From JBNKFV01 sp050290265 (lineage in GTDB: Bacteria > Pseudomonadota > Gammaproteobacteria > Pseudomonadales > Cellvibrionaceae): a DNA stretch of 64,000 bases. Below the pieces are notes generated by a model, which was not told the DNA's origin, searched no databases, and was given only the letters and a program-made list of their open reading frames with translations. The position numbers were made by a program, and so were the translations under genes. Numbering within the stretch: position 1 is the first letter of the stretch; the number at the start of each line of letters is the position of its first letter. The stretch lies in the NCBI GenBank assembly GCA_050290265.1, contig JBNKHI010000004.1, positions 1 through 64,000 on the forward strand, given 5' to 3'. Of the stretch, positions 1-9,143 are shown one piece after another.

Positions 1-527
1 GTGGCGAGGCTGACAAAGTGGCAAATGCTAATCCTTGCGTAAATGGTTTGCATTGGCAGTGGGGCGCACGCCACTATCAATTACTAAAAGCCCACTACGA
101 TGAGACGCAGACTGTTAGTGGCAATAATGCCTCCTGTAGCCTGCTGATTGAAGGCGCTGGTCAGCGTGTACTCATTACCGGTGATATAGAGCGCAGTGCT
201 GAGGATCTATTGTTGGCAGATGGCCGCTTACCCCGCGATATTGATGTGTTGGTGGCACCTCATCATGGAAGTAAAACTTCTTCTAGCTTGCCATTTGTAT
301 TACACCTGTCACCGAAGCACGTGGTCTTCAGTAGCGGCTATTTTAATCGCTATGGCCATCCGCATGCCGAGGTTGTCAAACGTTATGAGGCTGCGCGTAG
401 TCGAGTATGGTTAACCTCACGCGATGGTGCGGTGGAATTTCGCTGGGTTGACCAGCGCCTATCAGTGACTGCTAGCCGAGTACGTTGGCGAAAATTTTGG
501 TATCTGCCAACGGATACCTCAGAATAG
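1..527 (+). CDS. comEC: ComEC/Rec2 competence protein, C-terminal part (5' end outside window)
   Basis: This is the carboxy-terminal metallo-beta-lactamase-like domain of the inner-membrane DNA-uptake channel ComEC. The frame is open to the left edge, so the gene begins outside the window. Visible motifs, counted from base 18, are the VLITGD segment (about residue 51-56), HHGS (residues 82-85) and the GHPH histidine pair (113-116), in the order seen in ComEC C-termini. In the family this domain is proposed to degrade or handle the non-transported strand during natural transformation. It ends 160 bases before exbB, and comEC before exbB-exbD-lpxK is the order found in Pseudomonas. Assignment is confident; the membrane domains are not in view. 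Confidence 0.88.
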   Translation, partial: GEADKVANANPCVNGLHWQWGARHYQLLKAHYDETQTVSGNNASCSLLIEGAGQRVLITGDIERSAEDLLLADGRLPRDIDVLVAPHHGSKTSSSLPFVLHLSPKHVVFSSGYFNRYGHPHAEVVKRYEAARSRVWLTSRDGAVEFRWVDQRLSVTASRVRWRKFWYLPTDTSE

Positions 528-689
528 TTTTATTATAAATTTTGGCTTGGTTTTGATGCGGCTATTCCGGCGATGACAATTACTTCTATTGTTGGTTAGT
601 CAATGTAACAGGTTACCCTCCGTTATATGAGTATGCTAAAGTTCCCGCCAGTATTTTCCCCTGATCAATAGCTCGTATAGGAGTTGCAT

Positions 690-1319
690 GTGTTAGAGAT
701 TGTGTCTGCTGGCGGTTGGTTAATGCTGCCGATCATTTTATGTTCGATTGCAGTGATAGCCATTGTTGGAGAGCGTTTTTGGACGCTTGATCCGAAAAAA
801 ATCGCGCCAAAATCATTGCTTGCACAGGTGTGGGGCTGGATTAAGGCGAATGAGCTGGATGGCGCAAAACTGAAAGAGTTAAAACAATCTTCGGCGCTCG
901 GAAGAATTCTTGCTGCAGGTTTGAGTAACTCCCGTCATGGCCGCGAAGTCATGAAAGACAGTATTCAGGAGGCAGCAAGTCAGGTTGTGCATGAAATGGA
1001 GCGCTATCTCGGTGTTTTAGGGACTATTGCAGCTATTGCGCCGCTGCTGGGTTTGCTGGGCACAGTGTTTGGGATGATTAAGGTCTTTACGGCTATCATG
1101 ATGCAGGGTACCGGTAATGCCGGTGTGTTGGCGGGTGGTATTTCTGAAGCGTTGATTACCACCGCCGCTGGGTTGTGTGTAGCAATTCCCGCAATGATCG
1201 GTCACCGTTTTTTGCAGCGTCGAGTTGATGATCTTGTTGTCACGATGGAGCAGGAAGCGGTCAAACTTGTGGATGCCTTGCATAGCGACCGTAAGGTTGA
1301 TGTAAAGCAAGTCGGCTAA
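690..1319 (+). CDS. exbB: MotA/TolQ/ExbB proton channel family protein
   Basis: Inner-membrane proton-channel subunit of an ExbB-ExbD complex, which couples proton flow to TonB-type energisation of the outer membrane. The product is about 209 residues, with one N-terminal membrane helix (near residues 8-28) and two more near 105-165, including the GTVFGMIKVF segment typical of the MotA/TolQ/ExbB domain. I chose the GTG at 690 because the sequence taggag (678-683) sits six bases upstream. The in-frame TTG at 684 would touch that ribosome-binding site. exbD follows after 57 bases. No tonB is visible, so whether it serves TonB, a TolA-like partner or another protein cannot be told from here. Confidence 0.88.
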   Translation: MLEIVSAGGWLMLPIILCSIAVIAIVGERFWTLDPKKIAPKSLLAQVWGWIKANELDGAKLKELKQSSALGRILAAGLSNSRHGREVMKDSIQEAASQVVHEMERYLGVLGTIAAIAPLLGLLGTVFGMIKVFTAIMMQGTGNAGVLAGGISEALITTAAGLCVAIPAMIGHRFLQRRVDDLVVTMEQEAVKLVDALHSDRKVDVKQVG

Positions 1320-1376
1320 GTCGCTTTTCACGAATATTTGGCAACCTAGTAACATAACGTAAACAGAGAGTAGATT

Positions 1377-1802
1377 GTGCAATTCAAGCGACAGCCCAAG
1401 GGTGAAGACCAGATTAACCTGACACCGCTGATTGATGTGGTGTTTTTGTTACTCATCTTTTTCATGGTTTCTACGACTTTTACCAAAGAAACCCATTTGA
1501 GTATTGATTTACCAGAGGCCCAGGGGCAGCCAACTCAGGAGCAACCTGAGCAATTGGAAATTCTGGTTAATGCCGACGGTAGCTATGCGGTGAATGATCA
1601 ACCGTTGCTGAATAATACTTTGGAGACGCTGAAGAAAGCGTTGCAGACAGTCGCAGGGGATAGTCGAGATTTACCTTTGGTGATTACCGCTGACGCGAAC
1701 AGTACTCATCAAGCCGTTGTTCGCGCAATGGATGCCGCGGGGCAACTGGGTTTTGTGCGTTTAAGTATGACTACGAAAAATCCCCAGGCCGCAGATGAGT
1801 AG
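1377..1802 (+). CDS. exbD: ExbD/TolR family biopolymer transport protein
   Basis: Partner of ExbB: a 141-residue protein with a short cytoplasmic N-terminus, one membrane helix (about residues 18-36) and a periplasmic domain. The helix carries Asp20 in the INLTPLIDVVF context. This is the conserved charged residue of ExbD/TolR that takes part in proton translocation. The start is GTG, preceded by a purine-rich agagag. It follows exbB and precedes lpxK, as in Pseudomonas, and is probably cotranscribed with exbB. An ExbD of this length is normal for the family. Confidence 0.9.
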   Translation: MQFKRQPKGEDQINLTPLIDVVFLLLIFFMVSTTFTKETHLSIDLPEAQGQPTQEQPEQLEILVNADGSYAVNDQPLLNNTLETLKKALQTVAGDSRDLPLVITADANSTHQAVVRAMDAAGQLGFVRLSMTTKNPQAADE

Positions 1803-1997
1803 ATGCGGTGTGGTGATATTATGCGATGCCTGTTGATTGAATTACCCTTGGTATCGAGTATTGCTAACGTTGAGTAATTCTTTAAAACAACCATTCCCAA
1901 ATTAAATTTCTTCAATCATAAGACATGGCTGGCGCAAGCAGAGTAATTATTGCCAAGTGCTGGTCTGTCCGTGTGATTGAATACAAGGCCTGCTCTT

Positions 1998-3068
1998 GTG
2001 AAACAGACATCAACACAAACATTGATCGATAGCTGGTATGGAAACAAAGCCTGGTTGCACCTGTTGCGGCCACTGGCGTGGGCGCTACAGAGTGTGGCAT
2101 CGTTGCGTCGAATGCGCTTGCAAAGCCAGGCTCAGACGTTAGCGGTTCCTGTGATAGTCGTGGGCAATATTTCCTTAGGTGGCACCGGTAAAACGCCCTT
2201 GCTAGCGGCACTTGCCCAGCAGCTACAGGAACGCGGTTTTAAACCCGGTATTGTGAGTCGCGGTTATGGTGGTTCTGCACCACACTATCCGTTTTTGGTT
2301 ACGGCAGACTCAATGCCCGAAGAAGCGGGTGACGAGCCGGTTTTATTAGCAGAGATATCTGGTTGCCCGGTTGTAGTTGACCCCAATCGCACTGCTGCAG
2401 CTAAGTGGTTATTGGCCAATTTTGATTGCGATGTTTTATTGAGCGACGATGGTTTACAGCATTATTCACTGGCTAGAAATATTGAAATTGCCGTGGTTGA
2501 TGGGGCGCGAGGGTTAGGCAACGGAAAGTGTTTGCCCGCGGGTCCGCTACGAGAGCCGCCAGCGCGCTTGCAAGAGGTTGATTGGGTTATTGTGAACGGC
2601 GAACTGCGCATTCCCGCCGGCATACCTGGCAATGCCTTGTATATGCATTTACAACCGGCACGCTGGGTACCGGTTAATGGTGTCGGGGAGTCGTTGCCTG
2701 CGGGAGAGTTTCCATGGCGAAGCGGCAAATTTGAAAATGCCCCGGATACGGATCTAAACCAAAGCGTAGAAGCGATTGCCGGCATCGGTAACCCGCAACG
2801 GTTTTTTGACACATTGAGTGACTTGGGTGTGAAATACGAAGCCCATTGTTTTGCTGATCATCACCAGTTTACGGAAAGTGATTTCGCCTTTGCTGAGTCA
2901 AGACCCGTTATTATGACGGCTAAAGATGCGGTGAAGTGCAGACAATTTGCGCGATCAAACTGGTGGTACCTGAGTGTACAGGCAGAGCTACCTGAGTATT
3001 TTTATCGAGCATTGGCCGATCGAATTCGTAAAGAAGTATTAATCCTGAAAAGTCGGGCCAGATACTGA
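1998..3068 (+). CDS. lpxK: tetraacyldisaccharide 4'-kinase (lipid A synthesis)
   Basis: Phosphorylates the 4' position of the tetraacyldisaccharide-1-phosphate lipid A precursor at the inner membrane. The Walker A segment GNISLGGTGKTP lies near residues 56-67. Downstream are the VSRGYGG and LLSDDGLQHY segments characteristic of LpxK. The start is ambiguous. GTG 1998 has aagg about nine bases upstream and gives 356 residues, while TTG 1977 gives 363 but has no visible ribosome-binding site. It is followed 53 bases later by kdsB, so two lipopolysaccharide-precursor genes are paired. Function is certain; only the N-terminus is in doubt. Confidence 0.93.
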   Translation: MKQTSTQTLIDSWYGNKAWLHLLRPLAWALQSVASLRRMRLQSQAQTLAVPVIVVGNISLGGTGKTPLLAALAQQLQERGFKPGIVSRGYGGSAPHYPFLVTADSMPEEAGDEPVLLAEISGCPVVVDPNRTAAAKWLLANFDCDVLLSDDGLQHYSLARNIEIAVVDGARGLGNGKCLPAGPLREPPARLQEVDWVIVNGELRIPAGIPGNALYMHLQPARWVPVNGVGESLPAGEFPWRSGKFENAPDTDLNQSVEAIAGIGNPQRFFDTLSDLGVKYEAHCFADHHQFTESDFAFAESRPVIMTAKDAVKCRQFARSNWWYLSVQAELPEYFYRALADRIRKEVLILKSRARY

Positions 3069-3121
3069 TGTGAACAGATTGTTCCGTGTGAATACTGCGC
3101 GGACTTTGTGGAGACTATGTT

Positions 3122-3898
3122 GTGAGTTTTAAAGTCGTTATTCCTGCGCGTTATGGTTCCAGCCGCTTACCGGGTAAACCGCTGTTGGATTTGGCGGGTC
3201 AAACAATGATTGAACATGTTTATCAGCGGGCGAAAGACAGCCAGTGTTCAGAAGTAATTGTTGCTACAGACGATGAACGCATCGCCAATGTTGTCTCTGG
3301 TTTTGGCGGTGAAGCTTGTTTGACGCGCGCGGACCATGTGTCTGGTACTGACCGTCTGCAAGAAGTGGCTTCGACTTATGGCTGGTCGGACGATACTATC
3401 GTCGTCAATGTTCAGGGCGATGAACCGTTAATTCCGCCCAGTGTTATTAATCAAGTTGCAGAAAATTTGCGTACCAACCCAGCAGCAAGCGTCGCAAGTT
3501 TATCTGAACCTTTGCATACCGTTACCGATTTCATGAATCCGAATTGCGTGAAGGTTGTGAGTGATATCCACGGTATGGCACTTTACTTTAGTCGTGCGCC
3601 GATACCGTGGCCTCGTGATACTGATTTACATGATGCTCGTATTGACAGACTGCCCGACGATTCAGTGTATCAGCGTCATATCGGTATCTATGCCTATCGT
3701 GTTGGTTTGCTAAACAGATTTGTTACTTGGCCTGCCTCTCCACTAGAAGTCATTGAAAAACTTGAGCAATTGCGGGTTCTTTGGCAGGGTGAAAAGATTC
3801 ATATGGATACAGCAGTCGCGCAGGTGCCTGGCGGTGTTGATACACAAGACGATGTAGAGCGTATCCTAGCCAAACTCAATACTAGAAATTCTAAATAA
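3122..3898 (+). CDS. kdsB: 3-deoxy-manno-octulosonate cytidylyltransferase
   Basis: Activates KDO with CTP to CMP-KDO for the inner core of lipopolysaccharide; cytoplasmic. The 258-residue length is normal. The N-terminal nucleotidyltransferase motif PARYGSSRLPGKPL (about residues 7-20) and the internal VNVQGDEPLIPP segment are diagnostic. The start is GTG with ggag a few bases upstream. An ATG four bases earlier is out of frame and stops at once. It lies directly between lpxK and a low-molecular-weight phosphatase gene, probably in one operon running to murB. Confidence 0.95.
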   Translation: MSFKVVIPARYGSSRLPGKPLLDLAGQTMIEHVYQRAKDSQCSEVIVATDDERIANVVSGFGGEACLTRADHVSGTDRLQEVASTYGWSDDTIVVNVQGDEPLIPPSVINQVAENLRTNPAASVASLSEPLHTVTDFMNPNCVKVVSDIHGMALYFSRAPIPWPRDTDLHDARIDRLPDDSVYQRHIGIYAYRVGLLNRFVTWPASPLEVIEKLEQLRVLWQGEKIHMDTAVAQVPGGVDTQDDVERILAKLNTRNSK

Positions 3899-3943
3899 GT
3901 CGTGTCTTTAGACAGGTTTGAGTATGACATTAAAGAGAGTTTT

Positions 3944-4414
3944 ATGACAAAAGTACTATTCGTTTGCCTCGGCAATATTTGTCGTTCGCCAACTGCCCAT
4001 GGTGTATTTGAAAAAAAAATACAGGATCTGGGGGTGGCTAATATTGTTGTTGATTCGGCAGGGACTGGCGACTGGCATATCGGGCATGGACCTGATGCCC
4101 GAGCGGTAGCTACCGCCCTCTCGCGTGGTATTGATATGACTCATTTGCGTTCTCGCCAAATAACGCCCGCTGATTTCAATGAGTTTGATTATATCTTGGC
4201 GATGGATAAGCAGAATTTGAGTGACCTCAAAGCCATGGCGCCGGAGAGTTTTCGTGGCCATTTAGGTTTGTTTTTGGATTTCGCCGTAGAAACTGCTAAC
4301 AACGGAGAAGTACCAGACCCTTATTATGGTGGTGACGATGGTTTTGATGATGTTTTCGACTTGGTTGAGGATGCTGTGCAGGGACTGATTAATCATCTAC
4401 GTGAGCGCTCCTGA
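3944..4414 (+). CDS. low molecular weight protein-tyrosine phosphatase
   Basis: A 156-residue LMW-PTP. The catalytic P-loop C(X)5R is complete near the N-terminus (Cys8 to Arg14 in VCLGNICRSP), and the general-acid Asp appears in the VPDPYYGG segment near the C-terminus. I start at ATG 3944, which has agagag at a normal distance. An in-frame GTG at 3902 would add 14 residues ahead of the P-loop, which is unusual for the family. It sits between kdsB and murB as in Pseudomonas, and its end lies about where murB begins. The physiological substrate cannot be read from sequence; links to envelope or polysaccharide synthesis are inferred from position. Confidence 0.88.
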   Translation: MTKVLFVCLGNICRSPTAHGVFEKKIQDLGVANIVVDSAGTGDWHIGHGPDARAVATALSRGIDMTHLRSRQITPADFNEFDYILAMDKQNLSDLKAMAPESFRGHLGLFLDFAVETANNGEVPDPYYGGDDGFDDVFDLVEDAVQGLINHLRERS

Positions 4415-4418
4415 TTTA

Positions 4419-5498
4419 ATGTCGGTTACTACTATTCAGTCAAACATTTCATTACAGCCGTTAAATACATTGTCAGTACCCGCTACTGCCAGATATTTTA
4501 CAACGGTGCGCGACCTGGCAGATCTTTATAGTGCTTTGGCCCATGCTAACGCGGAACATTTGGCCGTGATGGTGATTGGTGGCGGTAGCAATATCGTGTT
4601 ACAGGATGATTTCTCTGGATTGGTTATTCACCTGCAAACTCACGGAATAGAGGTTTCTTCGGAAACTGAAACGCATATTAATATTGCAGTTGCTGCCGGA
4701 GAAAATTGGCATCAATTAGTGTCCCGTTGTTTGGAGCGGGGTTGGTATGGTTTGGAGAACCTCGCGCTAATTCCGGGTACAGTTGGTGCCGCACCCGTAC
4801 AGAATATCGGTGCTTATGGCGTTGAATTAGCCGACATGTTCGTAGAGCTCGAAGCAATTAATATCGTCACTGGCAAAACTCGTGTTTTCAATAAGTCTGA
4901 GTGCTTATTTGGCTATCGACAAAGTTATTTTAAGACTGAGGGCCTCGGGCGGTATGTTATTTCGCGTGTGCATTTGAGGTTAAGTAAACAGCCTGAGCTG
5001 CGCGTTAGTTACCCAGGTTTACAGCAGGTGCTTTGTGAACATTTGGCTTTGGCAGACGATCAGCTTGTGCTGGCCATACTTGACGGCCAGGTTACTCCGG
5101 TTCATGTTTTTGATGCCGTTTGTGCGTTACGAAAATTGAAATTACCTGATCCAAGTACTATTCCTAACGCTGGAAGTTTTTTTAAAAATCCGGTTGTAGA
5201 TGCTAAATTAGCAGCCAGGCTGCTAACCCAGTTTCCGGGACTGGTTAGCTACCCAGCTACTGACGGCGTAAAGTTGGCTGCTGGCTGGCTCATTGAGCAA
5301 GCTGGCTGGAAAGGTTTCAACGCAGATGGGCGTAACCTTTATAGTGCTGGCGTGCATGCTAGGCAAGCACTGGTGCTGGTAAATCCCAATCATGTAAGCG
5401 GGGCAGAGGTACTTGCGTTGGCTCATAAAATCCAGTCCAGTGTTGCAGACATGTTCGATGTTCATTTGGAAATAGAGCCTTTTATTGTTTCAAGTTGA
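4419..5498 (+). CDS. murB: UDP-N-acetylenolpyruvoylglucosamine reductase
   Basis: FAD enzyme that reduces UDP-GlcNAc-enolpyruvate to UDP-MurNAc in cytoplasmic peptidoglycan precursor synthesis. The FAD-binding VIGGGSNIVL segment, the IPGTVGAAPVQNIGAYGVE region (murB type I) and the catalytic-serine motif NAGSFFKNP are all present. Length is 359 residues from ATG 4419. An in-frame GTG at 4401 would overlap the phosphatase gene by 14 bases. Neither start has a strong ribosome-binding site, so translation may be coupled to the upstream gene. The type I architecture with the extra insertion matches E. coli and Pseudomonas MurB. Confidence 0.94.
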   Translation: MSVTTIQSNISLQPLNTLSVPATARYFTTVRDLADLYSALAHANAEHLAVMVIGGGSNIVLQDDFSGLVIHLQTHGIEVSSETETHINIAVAAGENWHQLVSRCLERGWYGLENLALIPGTVGAAPVQNIGAYGVELADMFVELEAINIVTGKTRVFNKSECLFGYRQSYFKTEGLGRYVISRVHLRLSKQPELRVSYPGLQQVLCEHLALADDQLVLAILDGQVTPVHVFDAVCALRKLKLPDPSTIPNAGSFFKNPVVDAKLAARLLTQFPGLVSYPATDGVKLAAGWLIEQAGWKGFNADGRNLYSAGVHARQALVLVNPNHVSGAEVLALAHKIQSSVADMFDVHLEIEPFIVSS

Positions 5499-5568
5499 TT
5501 ATTAATTGAACGGTCGTTTTGGTTTGATTTGATCTTTACTTTTGTTATGGGTCAACAATACTACGCTT

Positions 5569-6186
5569 ATGCAACAAGACCTTTTGTCCGTAGATACACA
5601 AAACCTGCAATTCCCAGACGCAAATATTCTATTCAATGCTGGCTGGTTGAAACTCAGTGAAAGTAACGAGCTTCAGGCGTTGCTTGCCCGTGAACTAGCT
5701 TGGGAGCAATCGATTATTAAGGTGTATGGACAGCCTTATAAAATCCCACGCCTAAATGCCTGGTACGGAGATGAATCTGCTGAGTATGGCTATTCTGGTA
5801 CTCAGCTGAAGCGTAATAGCTGGCATCCTTCTCTACTGTTATTGAAAAATCGACTGGAGGAGGATTTGGGTGTCAGTTTTAATAGTGTTTTGGCCAACTG
5901 GTATACCACGGGTGAACATAGCATGGGCTGGCATAGTGACGATGAACCAGAGCTGGGGCGGCAGCCTGTAATAGCATCAGTAAGTCTGGGAGGTCCGAGA
6001 AAGTTTCAATTAAAACACCGATTTCGCCAGGAACTATCGACTTATAGTATAGAACTGCCTCCTGGCTCTTTATTGGTAATGTCTGGGGATACCCAGCGCT
6101 ATTGGCGGCACCAGATTCCAAAAACGAAGAGGCAGGTATCGTCGCGTATCAACTTGACCTTTCGCCAGGTTTTTGTGAGCCAGTAG
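5569..6186 (+). CDS. alpha-ketoglutarate-dependent dioxygenase, AlkB family
   Basis: Fe(II)/2-oxoglutarate dioxygenase resembling AlkB and its ALKBH2-like bacterial relatives, which oxidatively remove methyl lesions from DNA or RNA bases. The iron triad is visible: His122 and Asp124 in GWHSDDE and His181 in RHQIPK, followed by arginines in the VSSRINLTFR tail that bind 2-oxoglutarate in this family. Length is 205 residues from ATG 5569. An upstream in-frame TTG at 5542 is possible, and neither start has a clear ribosome-binding site. It stands alone between murB and gacA, with no ada gene beside it. The substrate (DNA or RNA repair) is inferred from the family. Confidence 0.85.
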   Translation: MQQDLLSVDTQNLQFPDANILFNAGWLKLSESNELQALLARELAWEQSIIKVYGQPYKIPRLNAWYGDESAEYGYSGTQLKRNSWHPSLLLLKNRLEEDLGVSFNSVLANWYTTGEHSMGWHSDDEPELGRQPVIASVSLGGPRKFQLKHRFRQELSTYSIELPPGSLLVMSGDTQRYWRHQIPKTKRQVSSRINLTFRQVFVSQ

Positions 6187-6437
6187 GCATTTTTTTTAGC
6201 GTTACTAGGTGGAACTAAGAAAAAGGGCGTAGATAAAGTGGCGCCAAACTATGCTATGGTTGCTGACGTAAAATAAGTATGCAGGTACAACAGTTCTCAT
6301 AATGAAAAATAGGATGGCTGTGCAAAATTTGCTCGGCTATCTGGGCTCAAGTTAAAGAAATAAGCTCCAAACCAGAGGGTTGGGATGGATGGTTGTTTGC
6401 AGAGCCTTAATTAGCACGTTTCGAGTAGGGCATTTCT

Positions 6438-7088
6438 GTGGTTAAGATCTTAGTGGTGGATGATCACGACTTGGTTCGCATGGGCATTGTCCGCATGCTT
6501 GCGGATGTTAGTGGTTTCGAAGTTGTCGGGCAGGCTAAGTCAGGTGAGGAGGCTTTATCGCAGGCGCGTTTGTTGACGCCTGATGTTGTTTTGATGGATG
6601 TTAAAATGCCCGGTATCGGCGGGCTGGAGGCGACGAAAAAATTGGTTGCCGTGCATCCAAAGTTACATGTTATTGCGGTCACGGTGTGTGAGGATGATAT
6701 TTATCCCACGCGTTTAATGCAGGCAGGTGCTGCGGGTTATGTTACCAAAGGTGCCGATTTGACCGAGATGATTAAGGCCATTGAAACGGTCTGTCAGGGT
6801 AAGCTGTATATGAGCAGTGAAGTAGCTCAGCAGCTGGCTTTAAAGAGCTATCAAGGAAAGGCCGATAGCCCTTTTGAAAAGTTATCGGAGCGGGAGCTAC
6901 AGACCGCTGTAGCAATCGTTAACGGTAAAAAAGTCAACGAAATCGCTCAGACATTTTGCGTGAGCCCCAAAACGGTTAACAGCTATCGCTATCGTATCTT
7001 CGATAAACTTCAAATAAATAGTGATGTCGAGCTTGCAGTGCTCGCCGTTAAGCATCATGTGCTTGAGGTGGAAACTGTTAGTCAATAA
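6438..7088 (+). CDS. gacA: GacA/UvrY-type response regulator
   Basis: Two-component response regulator of 216 residues. The receiver domain has the acidic pair Asp8-Asp9 and the phosphoacceptor Asp54 in VLMDVKMPG. A LuxR-type helix-turn-helix lies at about 150-210 (LSERELQTAVAIVNGKK to TVNSYRYRIF). In gammaproteobacteria GacA/UvrY controls CsrA-sequestering small RNAs and so carbon storage, motility and secondary metabolism. The GTG start and the downstream uvrC and pgsA follow the conserved gacA-uvrC-pgsA order. The cognate sensor GacS/BarA is not in the window. Its possible link to PHA metabolism is inference. Confidence 0.92.
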   Translation: MVKILVVDDHDLVRMGIVRMLADVSGFEVVGQAKSGEEALSQARLLTPDVVLMDVKMPGIGGLEATKKLVAVHPKLHVIAVTVCEDDIYPTRLMQAGAAGYVTKGADLTEMIKAIETVCQGKLYMSSEVAQQLALKSYQGKADSPFEKLSERELQTAVAIVNGKKVNEIAQTFCVSPKTVNSYRYRIFDKLQINSDVELAVLAVKHHVLEVETVSQ

Positions 7089-7223
7089 GGTTGGGCTGGG
7101 TTGTAGCCGGCAGTTAATAGCCGGAATCTTTTATTGGCACTATTCGTTATAATCAACGCAATTTGCTGTTGTCGCCTTTTTTAACAGGTGCATCGTTAAA
7201 AACTTACCTATCCTCTGATAAAC

Positions 7224-9074
7224 ATGCCTGATCTATCTGACACCTCTTTTGACAGTAAGACGTTTCTGAGTACTGTGAGTCACAGCGCTGGTGTTTATCA
7301 GATGTTTGCCGATGACGGCAAAATCTTATACGTAGGAAAAGCAAAAAATTTAAAAAAGCGATTAGCCAGTTACTTTCGTAAGACAGGGTTAACCCCCAAA
7401 ACGCAGGCATTGGTTGCGCGTATAGCGCATATCGAAGTCACACTGACCGAAACGGAAGTTGGCGCTTTGGTTCTTGAGCAAAATTTAATCAAGTCGCAGT
7501 TACCTCCTTATAATATTTTGCTTCGCGATGATAAATCCTACCCCTATATTTTTCTTTCCAGCCGTGATGAGTTTCCTCGTTTATCGCTCCATCGTGGAGC
7601 TAAAAAACGCAAGGGCAGTTACTTTGGGCCTTACCCTAATGTCAGTGCTGTGCGAGAAACTCTCAGTTTCTTGCAAAAAACCTTTAATGTTCGTCAGTGC
7701 GAGGACAGTGTTTTTCGTAATCGGTCACGTCCGTGTTTGCAATATCAAATTAAGCGTTGCACGGCTCCATGTGTCGGTCTTATTGACGCCGAGGATTATC
7801 AGGATGATGTTCGTCACACCGTAATGTACCTGGAAGGCAAGGCTAGTCGCCTGTCTTCCGAGCTAGCAGATAAAATGGAGTCTGCGGCAACTGATTTAGA
7901 ATTTGAAAAAGCCGCGCATTTTCGCGATCAAATCAGTGCGTTACGCCAAGTCCAAGCTGAGCAGAGTATTGAAGGTGGCAGTAGTAATCTTGATGTTGTT
8001 GCAGTCGCTAACCAAGCAGGTAGTTATTGTGTACATGTGCTCTATATTCGCGATGGGCGTATTCTCGGTAGTCGCAGCTACTTTCCCAGAGCGCAGCTGG
8101 AAACCGGTGAAAGCGCCGTACTGGAAGCTTTTTTACCGCAGTTTTACTTCACGCAGTCTGCCAGAGATATCCCTCGTGAAGTATTGCTCAGCCACACCAT
8201 AGACGGTGCTGAAACGTTACAAGAGGCTTTTAGAACTCATTGGCAAAAAACGGTTTCTATCACCACGTCCGTAAGGACTCAGCGTGCCAAGTGGCTAACT
8301 TTAGCAACCAAAGCTGCCGAACAGAATTTATTGAGTCATGTGAGCTCTCGGCAAAATACTCAAAAGCGGTATGAAGCGTTGCAGCAAGTGTTAGCGTTAG
8401 AGGATATGCCGCAACGTATGGAGTGTTTTGATATCAGCCATAGCAGTGGTGAATTAACGGTTGCATCTTGCGTCGTATTTGATGCCGGCGGCCCAGCTAA
8501 ATCAGATTACAGGCGCTTCAATATCGATGGTATTGTCGGAGGCGATGACTACGCAGCAATGGAGCAAGCCCTAACTCGACGTTACAGCCGGTTAAAAGAC
8601 GGCGAGGCCAAGATGCCGGATCTATTAATCATCGATGGCGGTAAGGGACAGCTGGGAAAAGCCCGTGAAGTCATGCATGATCTGGGTATTGCGGTAGGGC
8701 CAGAAGGCGTTATTTTGCTAGGTATAGCAAAAGGTACGACGCGTAAAGCGGGCTTTGAAACGCTATATCTAGCACACACTGGGAAAGAGCATGTGTTAAA
8801 CTCTGACTCGCCAGCTTTGCACTTATTGCAAGAAATTCGCGACGAGGCGCATCGGTTTGCTATTACTGGGCATAAACAGCGGCGTGATAAAAAGCGTCGC
8901 ACTTCATCGTTAGAATCCATTCCCGGTGTGGGTGCAAAACGTCGTAGAGAATTGTTACGCCATTTTGGTGGCGTACAAGATGTGAAGCGCGCGAGCATTG
9001 ATGACCTTGCCAAGGTCAATGGCATTAGTAAAAAAATGGCAGAAGAAATATACAGTGCACTGCGCAGTGAATGA
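7224..9074 (+). CDS. uvrC: excinuclease ABC subunit C
   Basis: The dual-incision nuclease of nucleotide excision repair, 616 residues, close to the usual length. Visible domains are the N-terminal GIY-YIG nuclease (about 17-95, SAGVYQMF and ILYVGKAKNL), a cysteine-bearing linker (PCLQYQIKRCTAPC), a UVR motif (FEKAAHFRDQISAL), the C-terminal RNase H-like nuclease (ECFDISHSSG, LLIIDGGKGQL) and a helix-hairpin-helix pair at the end (SIPGVGAKRRRELL, VNGISKKMAEEI). It follows gacA by 135 bases and precedes pgsA. A small CCGGC/GCCGG hairpin (7107-7124) lies in the gap from gacA but is not a convincing terminator. Confidence 0.97.
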   Translation: MPDLSDTSFDSKTFLSTVSHSAGVYQMFADDGKILYVGKAKNLKKRLASYFRKTGLTPKTQALVARIAHIEVTLTETEVGALVLEQNLIKSQLPPYNILLRDDKSYPYIFLSSRDEFPRLSLHRGAKKRKGSYFGPYPNVSAVRETLSFLQKTFNVRQCEDSVFRNRSRPCLQYQIKRCTAPCVGLIDAEDYQDDVRHTVMYLEGKASRLSSELADKMESAATDLEFEKAAHFRDQISALRQVQAEQSIEGGSSNLDVVAVANQAGSYCVHVLYIRDGRILGSRSYFPRAQLETGESAVLEAFLPQFYFTQSARDIPREVLLSHTIDGAETLQEAFRTHWQKTVSITTSVRTQRAKWLTLATKAAEQNLLSHVSSRQNTQKRYEALQQVLALEDMPQRMECFDISHSSGELTVASCVVFDAGGPAKSDYRRFNIDGIVGGDDYAAMEQALTRRYSRLKDGEAKMPDLLIIDGGKGQLGKAREVMHDLGIAVGPEGVILLGIAKGTTRKAGFETLYLAHTGKEHVLNSDSPALHLLQEIRDEAHRFAITGHKQRRDKKRRTSSLESIPGVGAKRRRELLRHFGGVQDVKRASIDDLAKVNGISKKMAEEIYSALRSE

Positions 9075-9143
9075 GCAGTGAATGATTTGGTCTGTGAACA
9101 ATGCCAGGCAGCCTTGTTCATACATTAAGAAGTAACCCCGTTT

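Noticed and set aside
605..616. GTAAC-AG-GTTAC palindrome upstream of exbB
   Set aside because: Arms of only five bases and no second copy; could be chance.
7107..7124. CCGGC/GCCGG hairpin between gacA and uvrC
   Set aside because: Only five base pairs and no T-run; not a credible terminator.
8582..9121. 179-residue frame antisense to uvrC
   Set aside because: It lies wholly inside or across the well-supported uvrC gene on the other strand and has a Ser/Pro/Arg-rich composition typical of antisense frames.
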